21,281 nt of DNA from Bacteroidota bacterium (GCA_963169595.1 CAUJFM010000017.1:1-21281), one strand, 5' to 3'; counted from the first letter of the stretch, positions 1 through 6,939 are shown. Notes: generated from the letters alone by a model not told the origin. A program made the numbers and translations.

Positions 1-280
1 CAGCCTGCCATTGACCGTCACCTTGGTGAACACCGGCATCGGAGACGATCTCCTTTCACCGGCCAGCACCGTGCGCATGGTAGACGGTCAATTGGAGGTG
101 ACCGCCGGAACCGGTGGAACGCTACAGCTGTTCGACCCCGCTGGGAAGCGCCTGCTTTCCACCATGGTGACCGGTGGACCGCAACGAATATCCCTGCCTT
201 CCGCCCACCAAGGCGTGCTGGTGTGGCAGCTGCGCACCCGCGATGGAGCCATCCGCACCGGGCGGCTCCATGTGCCGTGA
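1..280 (+). CDS. C-terminal fragment of a probable secreted protein with T9SS-like tail
   Basis: The reading frame is open from the left edge (first whole codon at base 2) to TGA at 278-280, so only the last 92 residues are visible and the start lies outside the window. The tail has the short beta-strand pattern of a Bacteroidota type IX secretion C-terminal domain: a strand-rich segment (GTLQLFDPAGKRLLS), then a stretch ending in an Arg-rich strand (GAIRTGRLHVP). The usual PNP motif is not seen, although the visible part may begin after it. The probable role is a surface-exposed or secreted protein whose tail is recognised by the T9SS. The catalytic or adhesive domain cannot be judged. The sorting-tail call is an inference from pattern, while the reading frame itself is clear. 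Confidence 0.65.
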   Translation, partial: SLPLTVTLVNTGIGDDLLSPASTVRMVDGQLEVTAGTGGTLQLFDPAGKRLLSTMVTGGPQRISLPSAHQGVLVWQLRTRDGAIRTGRLHVP

Positions 281-291
281 CCCGCGCGATG

Positions 292-299
292 TACTTTCG
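292..299 (+). promoter_or_regulatory. -7-like promoter element (TACTTTCG)
   Basis: TACTTTCG matches the Bacteroidota -7 consensus TAnnTTTG with one mismatch. It ends 5 bases before the ATG of the phosphoribosyltransferase gene, which would imply a very short or absent leader. I see no convincing -33 TTTG. Confidence 0.35.
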
Positions 300-304
300 C
301 CGTC

Positions 305-805
305 ATGAGCGAGCGCACCGTCGTTCTGGACCATGTGCACGTGCAGCGGAAACTGCAGCGCATTGCCCACCAGTTGCATGAGGAGAACCATGCCGAGAAG
401 GGCATCGTGCTCGTGGGCATCGCTCCGCGGGGAATGGCCCTGGCCCAGCGTCTGGCCAGCCTGCTCGGCCCCATCGCCGACCTGGAGGTGGAACTGGTGG
501 AACTGAAGCTGGACAAGGACCGGCCCTTGGAAGCGGCCGTGAAACTGTCGGTCCCTTTGGATGGCCTGCGGGGCCGTACCGTGGTGCTGGTGGACGATGT
601 GCTCATGAGCGGGAGGACGCTGATGCACGCGGCCGCCCACCTGGTCTCCGTTCCCTTGAAGCGCCTGCTCACGGTGGTGCTGGTGGACCGACGCCACCGC
701 TCCTACCCCATCCGGGCCGATATCGTGGGACTGACGTTGAGCACCACCACCCAGGAGCACATCAGTGTGGAGCTGGGCCGCAAGGATGCGGTCTACCTGG
801 ACTGA
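305..805 (+). CDS. PyrR-like phosphoribosyltransferase family protein
   Basis: This 166-residue type I phosphoribosyltransferase has the PRPP-binding signature VVLVDDVLMSGRT at about residues 92-104, with the paired acidic residues that bind the PRPP ribose. The C-terminal pattern VDRRHRSYPIRADIVGLTLSTT is typical of the PyrR / uracil phosphoribosyltransferase branch. PyrR enzymes transfer a phosphoribosyl group from PRPP to uracil, and in Firmicutes they also control pyr mRNA. Whether this protein regulates RNA cannot be seen, so no symbol is given. The ATG at 305 follows the upstream stop by 24 bases and has a -7-like element just before it. The 3' end overlaps the convergent aroK gene by 13 bases. 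Family assignment is firm; substrate and regulatory role are inferred. Confidence 0.88.
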   Translation: MSERTVVLDHVHVQRKLQRIAHQLHEENHAEKGIVLVGIAPRGMALAQRLASLLGPIADLEVELVELKLDKDRPLEAAVKLSVPLDGLRGRTVVLVDDVLMSGRTLMHAAAHLVSVPLKRLLTVVLVDRRHRSYPIRADIVGLTLSTTTQEHISVELGRKDAVYLD

Positions 806-1341
806 GCCACCTGCAGGGCCCGCACGATGTGGTCGGCAACGACCGCAGGTGATGCGGCGGCCTGCACGATGATATCCGCCTGGGCATAGGTCCCCTCCCG
901 CTGATCCAGCAGTTCACGGACGCGCGCATGCAGGGCATCACCCTTCAGGCCGAAGAGCAGCGGGCGGTCGCCACCGGCGCGCACGATGCGCGGCATCAGG
1001 TCGTCCAGCGGAACGTCCAGCCACACCGTGGTGGAACCTGCGCGCAACCGTTCCATGTTGTCGAAGCTCATCGGGGTGCCGCCGCCCGTGGAGATCACCA
1101 CGGGGGGGCCTGAAAGCAGTTCACCCAGCACCTCCCGTTCGATCGAACGGAACGCCTCCTCGCCTTCCCGTTGGAAGAAAGGTGTCAACGGGCCGACCCG
1201 CTCCTCGATGACGCGGTCCAGATCGCGGAACGGGAGCCCAAGCTGGGGTGCGAGCAGCCGCCCCACGGTGCTCTTGCCGCTGCACATAAAGCCGATCAGG
1301 GCCACATGGCCGGGTGGAGGGAACGGGGCGGCTGTATCCAT
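793..1341 (-). CDS. aroK: Shikimate kinase
   Basis: This 182-residue P-loop kinase phosphorylates shikimate with ATP in the fifth step of the chorismate pathway, in the cytoplasm. Walker A GFMCSGKS lies at residues 17-24. DLD at 40-42 supplies the shikimate-binding aspartate, the glycine-rich STGGGTP loop is at 84-90, and a lid arginine lies in RPLL near 126. The length matches monofunctional bacterial AroK (about 170-180 residues). The start ATG (complement of 1339-1341) gives a short Pro-rich N-terminus before the first strand. The gene is convergent with the phosphoribosyltransferase gene, with the two 3' ends overlapping by 13 bases, and divergent from the GNAT-like gene with 63 bases between starts. 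No other aro gene is adjacent. Confidence 0.95.
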   Translation of the reverse strand: MDTAAPFPPPGHVALIGFMCSGKSTVGRLLAPQLGLPFRDLDRVIEERVGPLTPFFQREGEEAFRSIEREVLGELLSGPPVVISTGGGTPMSFDNMERLRAGSTTVWLDVPLDDLMPRIVRAGGDRPLLFGLKGDALHARVRELLDQREGTYAQADIIVQAAASPAVVADHIVRALQVAQSR

Positions 1342-1404
1342 TGTGCGAATTTCGTTCGGACCGGGGCACGAAGATCACGACCTTCGCTGCGACCCGCTGC
1401 TGCC

Positions 1405-2574
1405 ATGACCATCAAGCCCGTCACCGACGCACGCACCCTTCAGGATTGGATGCGGCTGCCCTGGACGATCTACCGCAATGATCCGAACTGGATCCCCCAC
1501 CTGAAACAGGATGTCGAGAAGGTCTTCGATCCGGCCAGGAACAAGCTTCTGAAGGAGGGCGCTGTGCAGCGCTGGGTGCTTTATGATGCGGGCGAACAGC
1601 CCATTGGTAGGATCGCCGCCTTCGTCAACCCCAAGACGGCCTACACGGAAAAGCAACCGACCGGCGGCTGCGGGTTCTTCGAGTGCATCAACGACCAGCG
1701 TGCGGCGGACCTGCTCTTCGATGCGGCCCGCGACTGGCTGATGGCGAAGGGCATGCAGGCCATGGACGGCCCCATCAACCTGGGCGATCGCAACATGTTC
1801 TGGGGTCTCCTCATCGAGAACTTCGTGGATCCCCCGCTCTACGGCACCAACTACAACCCGGCCTACTACAAGGACCTGTTCGAGCGGTACGGATTCCAGA
1901 TCTGGTTCAACCAGCTCTTCTTCAAGCGCTCCGCGCGGATACCGGTCCAACCCATTTTCCACCGCAAGTATGACTCGTTGATCCGCGACCCGGACATCCT
2001 GATCCACGATGCACGCGGCCGCACGGTGGAGCAGATCGCCCATGACTTCTGCACCGTGTACAACGATGCGTGGGTGGACCACGAGAACCACCGGCCGATG
2101 GAGATGGCCACGGCCCTCAAGGTGGTGAAGGCCATGAAGCCGGTGATGGACCGGCGGCTGGTCATCTTCGTGCGGCACAAGGACAGGCCCATTGCCATGT
2201 ACATCAGCCTGCCCGAGCTGAACGAGATCTTCCGTCACGTGAACGGCGATCTGAACTGGCTGGGCAAGCTGAAGTTCCTCTGGCACAAGTGGCGCGGTAC
2301 GGTGAAGAACATGACGGGCATCGTCTTCGGCGTGGCCAAGGCCTTCCAAGGCAAGGGCATTGAAGGGGCCATGATCGTGTATGCGGAGAAGAACATCGTG
2401 AACAAGGGGCTTTACGAGGACACGGTCCTCACTTGGATCGGCGACTTCAACCCGCGGATGATCCGGGTGTGCCAGAACCTCGACGCCGTGAATTACCGGA
2501 CCCTCGCCACCTATCGCTACCTCTTCGATCGCAGCCTTCCGTTCGAGCGTCACCCGATCATCGAAAAGAAGTGA
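1405..2574 (+). CDS. GNAT-like acetyltransferase family protein, function unknown
   Basis: This 389-residue cytoplasmic protein resembles a Bacteroidota family annotated as GNAT-superfamily or YghO-like. Visible features are an N-terminal acyl-transferase-like half (PWTIYRNDPNWIPHLK, residues 19-34) with a Gly-rich GGCGFFECI strand-turn. Next comes a conserved-looking GPINLGDRNMFWG segment, then a second half with GVAKAFQGKGIEGAMI, which resembles the acetyl-CoA-binding turn of GNAT folds (Q/RxxGxG/A). I chose ATG 1405 because it begins the recognisable domain. An in-frame ATG at 1171 would add 78 residues that run antisense through aroK and look non-coding in composition. The substrate is unknown. 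It is the only gene between divergent aroK and the tRNA-Lys promoter. Confidence 0.8.
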   Translation: MTIKPVTDARTLQDWMRLPWTIYRNDPNWIPHLKQDVEKVFDPARNKLLKEGAVQRWVLYDAGEQPIGRIAAFVNPKTAYTEKQPTGGCGFFECINDQRAADLLFDAARDWLMAKGMQAMDGPINLGDRNMFWGLLIENFVDPPLYGTNYNPAYYKDLFERYGFQIWFNQLFFKRSARIPVQPIFHRKYDSLIRDPDILIHDARGRTVEQIAHDFCTVYNDAWVDHENHRPMEMATALKVVKAMKPVMDRRLVIFVRHKDRPIAMYISLPELNEIFRHVNGDLNWLGKLKFLWHKWRGTVKNMTGIVFGVAKAFQGKGIEGAMIVYAEKNIVNKGLYEDTVLTWIGDFNPRMIRVCQNLDAVNYRTLATYRYLFDRSLPFERHPIIEKK

Positions 2575-2585
2575 TCCATTCCTTG

Positions 2586-2616
2586 TTTGCGGATCACGAT
2601 GAGATCGTTACTTTTG
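2586..2616 (+). promoter_or_regulatory. Promoter of tRNA-Lys (TTTG-N19-TAnnTTTG)
   Basis: TTTG at 2586-2589 and TACTTTTG at 2609-2616 are separated by 19 bases, a full match to the Bacteroidota primary sigma-factor promoter (-33 TTTG, -7 TAnnTTTG). It lies just after the stop of the GNAT-like gene and 43 bases before the mature tRNA 5' end. Confidence 0.72.
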
Positions 2617-2659
2617 CGCTCCCGTTGAACGACGGTCACACGTCGGTCAGTGGTTGGAA

Positions 2660-2732
2660 GATCCTGTAGCTCAGTCGGTAGAGCACAACACTTTTAATGT
2701 TGGGGTCCTGGGTTCGAGCCCCAGCGGGATCA
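2660..2732 (+). tRNA. tRNA-Lys (anticodon TTT)
   Basis: A full 73-nt cloverleaf can be drawn. The acceptor stem pairs 2660-2666 with 2725-2731 (one T-G pair), and the D stem pairs GCTC 2669-2672 with GAGC 2681-2684. The anticodon stem pairs CAACA 2686-2690 with TGTTG 2698-2702, and the T stem pairs CTGGG 2708-2712 with CCCAG 2720-2724 around TTCGAGC. The anticodon TTT is at 2693-2695, flanked by T and A as expected, which identifies lysine. The discriminator base is A2732. The 3' CCA is not encoded (CGA follows), so it must be added by CCA transferase. A promoter precedes the gene and a terminator follows directly. Confidence 0.97.
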
Positions 2733-2734
2733 CG

Positions 2735-2762
2735 AAAGCCTCTCGGAAACGAGAGGCTTTTT
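2735..2762 (+). terminator. Rho-independent terminator of tRNA-Lys
   Basis: A perfect 11-bp stem (2735-2745 with 2750-2760), capped by a GAAA tetraloop at 2746-2749, ends in five T residues (2758-2762). It begins 2 bases after the tRNA. Bases 2763-2953 after it show no convincing gene or RNA. Confidence 0.88.
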
Positions 2763-2953
2763 CATTTTCAGGAAGTCCCACAACGACGACCGCTGGGGCG
2801 ATGAGCTCTGGTTGAACGGGTCGGGGTGCCAAAAGGAGGCTCAGGGTGATCTCCTCAAGAGTTCCTGCTGCTCCTAACAAAGGTTGACGACCCTGCCAGA
2901 CCAGAACGCCCGTGATCGGATGAACTTTGGAGTAGGAACATCGTCCACGGGCC

Positions 2954-3181
2954 GTGAAAAAGGGAACTCATCCTAAGCCAAAGGAGCAGTACGACCAAAT
3001 GCTGACCCTTCGGGACGAGCATGCGTACCAGCTTCTGCTGATGCATGAAGAGTCCCGGGAAGCGTGGGGTGAGTTCCAGGAACTCCGAGAGGGAGGCGCT
3101 CCCGAGCATGCCCGCAAGCTGGCGGCCATCCGTACCGAGCTGTTACGACGCCACAAGAGCGTGGACCGTTCGCAGGATTGA
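2954..3181 (+). CDS. Small hypothetical protein
   Basis: This 75-residue ORF lies between the two tRNA genes. I do not recognise it. The product is highly charged and probably helical (EQYDQMLTLRDEHAYQLLLM, then EFQELREGGAPEHARKLAA), with no signal peptide or membrane segment, so it would be cytoplasmic. Third codon positions are mostly G or C, as in neighbouring genes. An in-frame TAG at 2933-2935 limits the start. GTG 2954 is the first usable start codon, and the first ATG would only give 60 residues. Overlapping minus-strand ORFs of similar size exist and look less protein-like. It could still be a chance ORF in GC-rich DNA. Confidence 0.42.
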   Translation: MKKGTHPKPKEQYDQMLTLRDEHAYQLLLMHEESREAWGEFQELREGGAPEHARKLAAIRTELLRRHKSVDRSQD

Positions 3182-3192
3182 ACCAAGCCACC

Positions 3193-3200
3193 TATATTTG
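3193..3200 (+). promoter_or_regulatory. -7 promoter element for tRNA-Leu (TATATTTG)
   Basis: TATATTTG is an exact TAnnTTTG match followed by CCGCCCC, the same GC-rich context seen after other -7 elements in this window. It lies 39 bases before the tRNA-Leu 5' end. No clean TTTG is found at the -33 position, so the upstream half is weak. Confidence 0.55.
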
Positions 3201-3239
3201 CCGCCCCTTACCCTCCGGTCCAGTACCGGAAGGCCGCCT

Positions 3240-3323
3240 GCCCAGGTGGTGAAATTGGTAGACACGCTACTTTGAGGGGGTAGTGGCCGAAAGGCTGTGC
3301 TGGTTCGAGTCCAGTCCTGGGCA
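3240..3323 (+). tRNA. tRNA-Leu (anticodon GAG)
   Basis: This is an 84-nt type II tRNA with the long variable arm typical of leucine. The acceptor stem pairs GCCCAGG 3240-3246 with CCTGGGC 3316-3322. The anticodon stem CTACT pairs with GGTAG around the loop TTGAGGG, giving anticodon GAG at 3274-3276. The T arm is GCTGG-TTCGAGT-CCAGT (one G-T pair). The discriminator is A3323 and CCA is not encoded. A terminator follows, and the last 14 nt of the tRNA are repeated downstream at 3484-3497. Confidence 0.96.
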
Positions 3324-3341
3324 CTTGATGATCAAGCCCTG
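3310..3341 (+). repeat. Direct repeat copy A (tRNA-Leu 3' end plus flank)
   Basis: These 32 bases comprise the last 14 nt of tRNA-Leu and 18 nt of flank. They recur at 3484-3515 with a single mismatch (G3330 versus C3504). Confidence 0.9.
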
Positions 3342-3363
3342 CCGCGAAGCGGTGGGGCTTTTT
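3334..3363 (+). terminator. Rho-independent terminator of tRNA-Leu
   Basis: A 12-bp stem (3334-3345 with 3349-3360, including two G-T pairs), loop GAA, is followed by T3359-T3363. It begins 10 bases after the tRNA 3' end. Confidence 0.8.
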
Positions 3364-3415
3364 CGTTCGCGCCGAGCCGAGCTCGCTCGGGCAAGGAAGC
3401 GAATGAAAAAGCCCC
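3354..3415 (+). repeat. Large inverted repeat / possible bidirectional terminator
   Basis: Arms 3354-3370 and 3399-3415 are 17-base inverted repeats with one G-T pair, each carrying a run of five T or A and a GGGGC/GCCCC end. The 28-base centre holds further self-complementary sequence (CCGAGC and GCTCGG). Read on the minus strand it also gives a G/C-rich hairpin followed by TTTTT. It overlaps the 3' half of the tRNA-Leu terminator, so the two folds are mutually exclusive. Confidence 0.6.
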
Positions 3416-3483
3416 CTGGACGCGAAGAGGCCACGGGCTCGATCCACTTCACGGCCAAACTTGGTCCGACCGTCCGCGGTCGA

Positions 3484-3515
3484 TCCAGTCCTGGGCACTT
3501 GATCATCAAGCCCTG
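3484..3515 (+). repeat. Direct repeat copy B (orphan tRNA-Leu 3' fragment)
   Basis: Copy of 3310-3341 with 31 of 32 bases identical. It carries the last part of the T arm, the 3' acceptor strand, the discriminator and 18 nt of flank, but no 5' tRNA half, so it cannot encode a tRNA. The rest of 3324-3606 contains only this, the terminator hairpins and a -7-like element. Confidence 0.88.
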
Positions 3516-3593
3516 TCCACCAGCGCATCTTCCCTTCGAGAACAAAGCGGGCGCGGGTCCGTATGGATCAGATCCGTGAGGGGGCCCTGCATC

Positions 3594-3601
3594 TACCTTC
3601 G
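3594..3601 (+). promoter_or_regulatory. -7-like promoter element (TACCTTCG)
   Basis: TACCTTCG matches TAnnTTTG with one mismatch, is followed by GCC, and ends 5 bases before the ATG of the CoA-transferase gene. No clear -33 element is seen. Confidence 0.38.
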
Positions 3602-3606
3602 GCCAC

Positions 3607-4686
3607 ATGCAGTCCAACCTCTTCAGCGACCTCCTGATCATCGAGACCGCCGGCATCCTGGCGGGGCCCAGCGTGGGCCTGTTCTTCGCCGAGCTTGGAG
3701 CGCGTGTGGTGAAGCTCGAGAACGTGCGTACGGGTGGGGATGCCACCCGGCAGTGGAAGCTCCCGCAGGAAGACCCCGCCTCCCCCATCAGCGCCTACTT
3801 CTGCAGCGTGAACTGGGGCAAGGAGCACCGCCTCATCGACCTGAAGAGCGCGGCGGGCCAGGCCGAGATGGACGAGCTGCTGGCCAGGGCCGACGTGCTG
3901 ATCACCAATCACCTGGCGGCCAACGCCACCGAGCTGGGCCTGGACCGGGCTCGCCTGCGCGCGTTGAACCCGCGCCTGGTGCATGGTCACATCAAGGGCT
4001 TCGCCGACCAGCCGGAGCGCCCGGCCTTCGATGTGGTGCTCCAGGCCGAGACCGGCTACATCAGCATGACCGGCACGGACAGCGACCACCTGGCCAAGCT
4101 GCCCATCGCCCTGATCGACGTGCTGGCAGCACACCAACTGAAGGAAGGCCTCCTGATCGCGCTGTTGCAGCGGGAACGGAACGGCAAAGGCGCCTACGTG
4201 GAGGTCTCCCTGGAGGAGGCCGCCCTCAGCGGGCTCATCAACCAGGCCAGCAACCACCTGATGACCGGGGCCGTGGCCCGTCCCATCGGCACCCTGCATC
4301 CGAACATCGCGCCCTATGGCGAGACCTTCCGTTGTGCGGATGGTGGGCGCATCATCCTGGCAGTGGGCACCGATGCCCAGTTCAAGGCATTGTGCCGCAC
4401 TATCGGGCTGCCGCACCTGCCGGACGATCCACACTTCAGCAGCAATACCGAACGCGTGCGTCACCGCATCGCCCTGGCGCAGGAGCTTGCCGCGCCGATC
4501 GCGCTACAGGCCCGAAAGCCCCTGCTGGATGCATTGATCGCGGCGGGTGTGCCTGCCGGAGCCGTACTGGATATCGCGGAGGTGATGCGGACCCCAGCGG
4601 CACAGGCCATGGTGCTGGAGGATGATGTGGATGGCCGCCCCGGACGACGCATACGGGGGAACGCGTTCCGGTTGATGGAGCGCTGA
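3607..4686 (+). CDS. CaiB/BaiF family CoA-transferase
   Basis: This 359-residue class III CoA-transferase or acyl-CoA racemase-like enzyme is cytoplasmic. The N-terminal CoA-binding Rossmann half has the family pattern GILAGPSVGLFFAELGARVVKLE (residues 16-38), written here only as its family landmark: a Gly-Pro turn, then GA-VVK-E. Next come NWGKEHRLIDLKS and VLITNHLA. The expected catalytic aspartate is D171, in the LIDVLA context, and RNGKGAYVEVSLEEAAL follows. The length is slightly short compared with the usual 360-430. Members move CoA between carboxylic acids or epimerise 2-methylacyl-CoA; the substrate cannot be told from sequence. It stands alone, with a -7-like element just before the ATG and a convergent gene starting 5 bases after its stop. 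Confidence 0.9.
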   Translation: MQSNLFSDLLIIETAGILAGPSVGLFFAELGARVVKLENVRTGGDATRQWKLPQEDPASPISAYFCSVNWGKEHRLIDLKSAAGQAEMDELLARADVLITNHLAANATELGLDRARLRALNPRLVHGHIKGFADQPERPAFDVVLQAETGYISMTGTDSDHLAKLPIALIDVLAAHQLKEGLLIALLQRERNGKGAYVEVSLEEAALSGLINQASNHLMTGAVARPIGTLHPNIAPYGETFRCADGGRIILAVGTDAQFKALCRTIGLPHLPDDPHFSSNTERVRHRIALAQELAAPIALQARKPLLDALIAAGVPAGAVLDIAEVMRTPAAQAMVLEDDVDGRPGRRIRGNAFRLMER

Positions 4687-4691
4687 GCGGA

Positions 4692-5255
4692 TCAGGCTTT
4701 CTTCCGTTCGTGCTTGAGCGCGTCCTTCAGGATGGGCACGAGCCTGCGTGCCTCCTCCTCGGATAGCCCCTTGCCGAAGACGATCTTCTTACCGAGGTGC
4801 TCGAAGCCGAGGCGTTCACCGCCGATGACCCAGCCGCTCTGGTTCAACTGCCACTTCCAGCTGCGTTCATCCACGTTGAGGAGACCCAGTTTTTGGATGT
4901 TGTCCACGAAATAATTGTGGGCCTTGCCATAGCCGAACAGGCTGTCCTTCACGGTGAGCGTTCCTTCCTTGATGCGCCACAGCTCGAAGCCCTTCAAGCG
5001 CCACAGCACTGCCTTCCCCACCACCACGGCGAAGTAGGTCCAGAAGGCCAGGAAGGCCAGCAGGTACTGCCGAAGCGGATCGTCCGGCTGGAGCTGGAGC
5101 CGCGCGTAGATGATGTAGGCTCCGCACAGCAGCCAGGCGATGAACCAGGTGAGGAGGAGCGTCTCCCTGCCCTTGGACAACCGGGCGCTGATCACCACGC
5201 TGGTGCGGCCCTCCTTCCGGTCGATGCTGACGCGTTCGCTCAGGTACTCCATCAT
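4692..5255 (-). CDS. Two-helix membrane protein, function unknown
   Basis: This 187-residue protein has two probable membrane helices (about residues 33-51 and 64-84) forming a hairpin. It has a charged N-terminus and a soluble C-terminal half of about 100 residues rich in beta-strand and Trp (RIKEGTLTVKDSLFGYG, then SWKWQLNQSGWVIGGERLGF). The layout resembles bacterial PH-like membrane proteins, but I do not recognise a named family. Its ATG overlaps the bshA stop codon in an ATGA (5252-5255), which implies translational coupling and places it as the last gene of the minus-strand operon. A second ATG one codon later is equally possible. A role in bacillithiol metabolism is possible only by association. 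Confidence 0.8.
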   Translation of the reverse strand: MMEYLSERVSIDRKEGRTSVVISARLSKGRETLLLTWFIAWLLCGAYIIYARLQLQPDDPLRQYLLAFLAFWTYFAVVVGKAVLWRLKGFELWRIKEGTLTVKDSLFGYGKAHNYFVDNIQKLGLLNVDERSWKWQLNQSGWVIGGERLGFEHLGKKIVFGKGLSEEEARRLVPILKDALKHERKKA

Positions 5256-6382
5256 GCACGCACTTCGGCCACCACCTGTTCGTACAAGGCTTCATACCGT
5301 GGCAGCACATGGTGCAGGTCGAAGCGCCGCGCCTGTTCCAATGCTCCCTCCCGGTACCGCTGCAGCGTGGGCTCGTCCTTAAGGATCAGGTAGGCATTAT
5401 CGGCCATGGCCTGCACATCGCCCACCGGGCTCAAGAGGCCGCTCACGCCATGGATGTTCACCTCCGGAAGGCCACCGGTGTCGGTGCTCACCACCGGGAT
5501 GCCGCACGCCATGGCCTCCAGCGCGGCCAAACCGAAGCTTTCGCTCTCGCTGGTGAGCACGAACAGGTCACAGCTGGCCATCACCTCCTCCGGCCGGGTC
5601 ATCTTCCCCAGGAAGTGGATCACGTTGCAGGTCTGGTGCTGCCTGCACATGGTCTCGATCCGCTGGCGTTCCGGGCCATCGCCGATCAGCAACAGCCTCA
5701 CCGGAAGGCGTTCACGCAGTTCGCGGAACATCAGCACCACATCCTCCACCCGTTTCACCGCGCGGAAGTTGGACACGTGCACCAGCAGGCGCTCACCGTT
5801 GGGTGCGTAACGCGAGCGCACGGCGGGATCGTGCACATGGCGGTAAAGCTCCGTGCAGACGAAGTTGGGGATCACCACCACCTCACGTTTCAAGGGGAAG
5901 TGCTCGTAGGTATCGCGCTTCAGGCTCTCCGAAACGGCGGTGACCGCGTTGCTCCGCTCCATGCTGAAGGTGATCACCGGCTCGAAGCTGGGATCGCGGC
6001 CCACCAGCGTGATGTCCGTGCCGTGCAACGTGGTGATGAAGGGCACGAAGATGCCCTGGGCGGCCAGGATGCGCTGGGCCATCCACGCGGCACTGGCGTG
6101 GGGAATGGCATAGTGCACATGCATCAGGTCCAACCCCTCGAACTTGGCCACGTCCACCAGCTTGCTGGTCAACACCAGTTCATACGGCTGGTAATCGAAC
6201 AGGGGGTAGTCGCTCACGCGCACCTCGTGGTAGTGCACGTTCGGGTGGTCGCGCAGCCGCACGGGGCGGTCGTAGGTGATGAAGTGCACGATGTGCCCCT
6301 TCTCGGCCAGGGCCATGCCCAGTTCGGTGGCCACCACCCCGCTGCCGCCGAAGGTGGGATAACAGACAATGCCTATGCGCAT
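5252..6382 (-). CDS. bshA: N-acetyl-alpha-D-glucosaminyl L-malate synthase BshA
   Basis: This 376-residue GT-B glycosyltransferase (GT4 family) joins GlcNAc from UDP-GlcNAc to L-malate, the first step of bacillithiol synthesis, in the cytoplasm. The N-terminal domain opens with the BshA hallmark IGIVCYPTFGGSGVVATELG (residues 3-22). HGTDITLVG lies at 120-128 and ITFSMERSNAVTAVSESLK at 137-155. The donor-binding half carries the E-x7-E motif E281-E289 (ESFGLAALE). I chose ATG at 6380-6382 because it immediately precedes the conserved first strand; an upstream in-frame start would add 24 unconserved-looking residues. A TAnnTTTG element lies 31 bases upstream on this strand. The stop overlaps the next gene by 4 bases. 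bshB and bshC are not in the window. Confidence 0.94.
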   Translation of the reverse strand: MRIGIVCYPTFGGSGVVATELGMALAEKGHIVHFITYDRPVRLRDHPNVHYHEVRVSDYPLFDYQPYELVLTSKLVDVAKFEGLDLMHVHYAIPHASAAWMAQRILAAQGIFVPFITTLHGTDITLVGRDPSFEPVITFSMERSNAVTAVSESLKRDTYEHFPLKREVVVIPNFVCTELYRHVHDPAVRSRYAPNGERLLVHVSNFRAVKRVEDVVLMFRELRERLPVRLLLIGDGPERQRIETMCRQHQTCNVIHFLGKMTRPEEVMASCDLFVLTSESESFGLAALEAMACGIPVVSTDTGGLPEVNIHGVSGLLSPVGDVQAMADNAYLILKDEPTLQRYREGALEQARRFDLHHVLPRYEALYEQVVAEVRA

Positions 6383-6413
6383 GGATGATGGACCGGGCAC
6401 CGCCCGCCGGGGA

Positions 6414-6421
6414 CAAAGGTA
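6414..6421 (-). promoter_or_regulatory. bshA: -7 promoter element upstream of bshA (TACCTTTG)
   Basis: Read on the minus strand, 6421 to 6414 is TACCTTTG, an exact TAnnTTTG match, in the gap between bshA and the preceding gene. It suggests bshA has its own promoter, although the -33 half is not clear. Confidence 0.5.
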
Positions 6422-6426
6422 CCGGC

Positions 6427-6939
6427 TCAGTCCTGCATGGCGAGCGCGAAACAATCGCAGCCCAGCGCCTGGTCCACGAACACCTTGAGGGTGCGCATCT
6501 CATCGCGGGAGCGGCGCTTCCCGGCCTGTGCCATCAGCCAGAGTATGAGCGCGATGAAGGGCGCCGGTGCCACCATCAGGAATCCCCACGCGTCGGCGCC
6601 CACGATCTGCTGGGACACGCCGATGGAAAGCCCCAGCAGGGCCAGGATGGTGGCGAACATGTAACCGCCCACGAAAAGCATCCAGATGGTGGGTGATGGA
6701 CCGATGAGGCAGCGGACCCAGGTCACGTCCTGTTCACGCTCCACGTCCAGGTCCATCTGTGGGGTCCACGAGCGCTGGGCATTGCCCGGGAAATTGAGCA
6801 CGAGGTGATGCCCCGTACCGCTGAGGACCAAGCGGTCGGGATTGGTCGTTGATACGCGGTCGGCGATGCGACGCTTCACCTCGTCGGGGGAAAGTGGTGT
6901 CCTGAAGCGGAAGCGGGGTCGGAACTCGAGTTCGCTCAT
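6427..6939 (-). CDS. Two-helix membrane protein, function unknown
   Basis: This 170-residue protein has a soluble N-terminal region of about 80 residues (FRFRTPLSPDEVKRRIADRV, then a beta-rich DLDVEREQDVTWVRCLIGP). Two hydrophobic helices follow at about 84-108 and 116-138, joined by a short loop. After a basic stop-transfer segment (KRRSRDEMRTLK) comes a short amphipathic tail. The N-terminal pattern suggests a small lipid- or ligand-binding fold followed by a membrane anchor, but I cannot assign a family. It sits between the ferredoxin-like gene (119 bases upstream) and bshA (44 bases downstream) on the same strand. Confidence 0.75.
   Translation of the reverse strand: MSELEFRPRFRFRTPLSPDEVKRRIADRVSTTNPDRLVLSGTGHHLVLNFPGNAQRSWTPQMDLDVEREQDVTWVRCLIGPSPTIWMLFVGGYMFATILALLGLSIGVSQQIVGADAWGFLMVAPAPFIALILWLMAQAGKRRSRDEMRTLKVFVDQALGCDCFALAMQD

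Noticed and set aside
1171..1404. In-frame N-terminal extension of the GNAT-like protein
   Set aside because: It runs antisense through the 5' part of aroK, and the added residues do not resemble a domain. ATG 1405 directly precedes the recognisable protein.
2671..2880. Minus-strand 69-codon ORF over the tRNA-Lys
   Set aside because: It reads antisense through the tRNA and its terminator; its PLGLEPRTPT stretch is the familiar translation of a tRNA T arm, not a protein.
3297..4625. 442-codon plus-strand ORF overlapping the CoA-transferase gene
   Set aside because: It starts inside tRNA-Leu, and its product is a low-complexity Arg/Pro/Gly shadow of the well-supported CaiB/BaiF frame.
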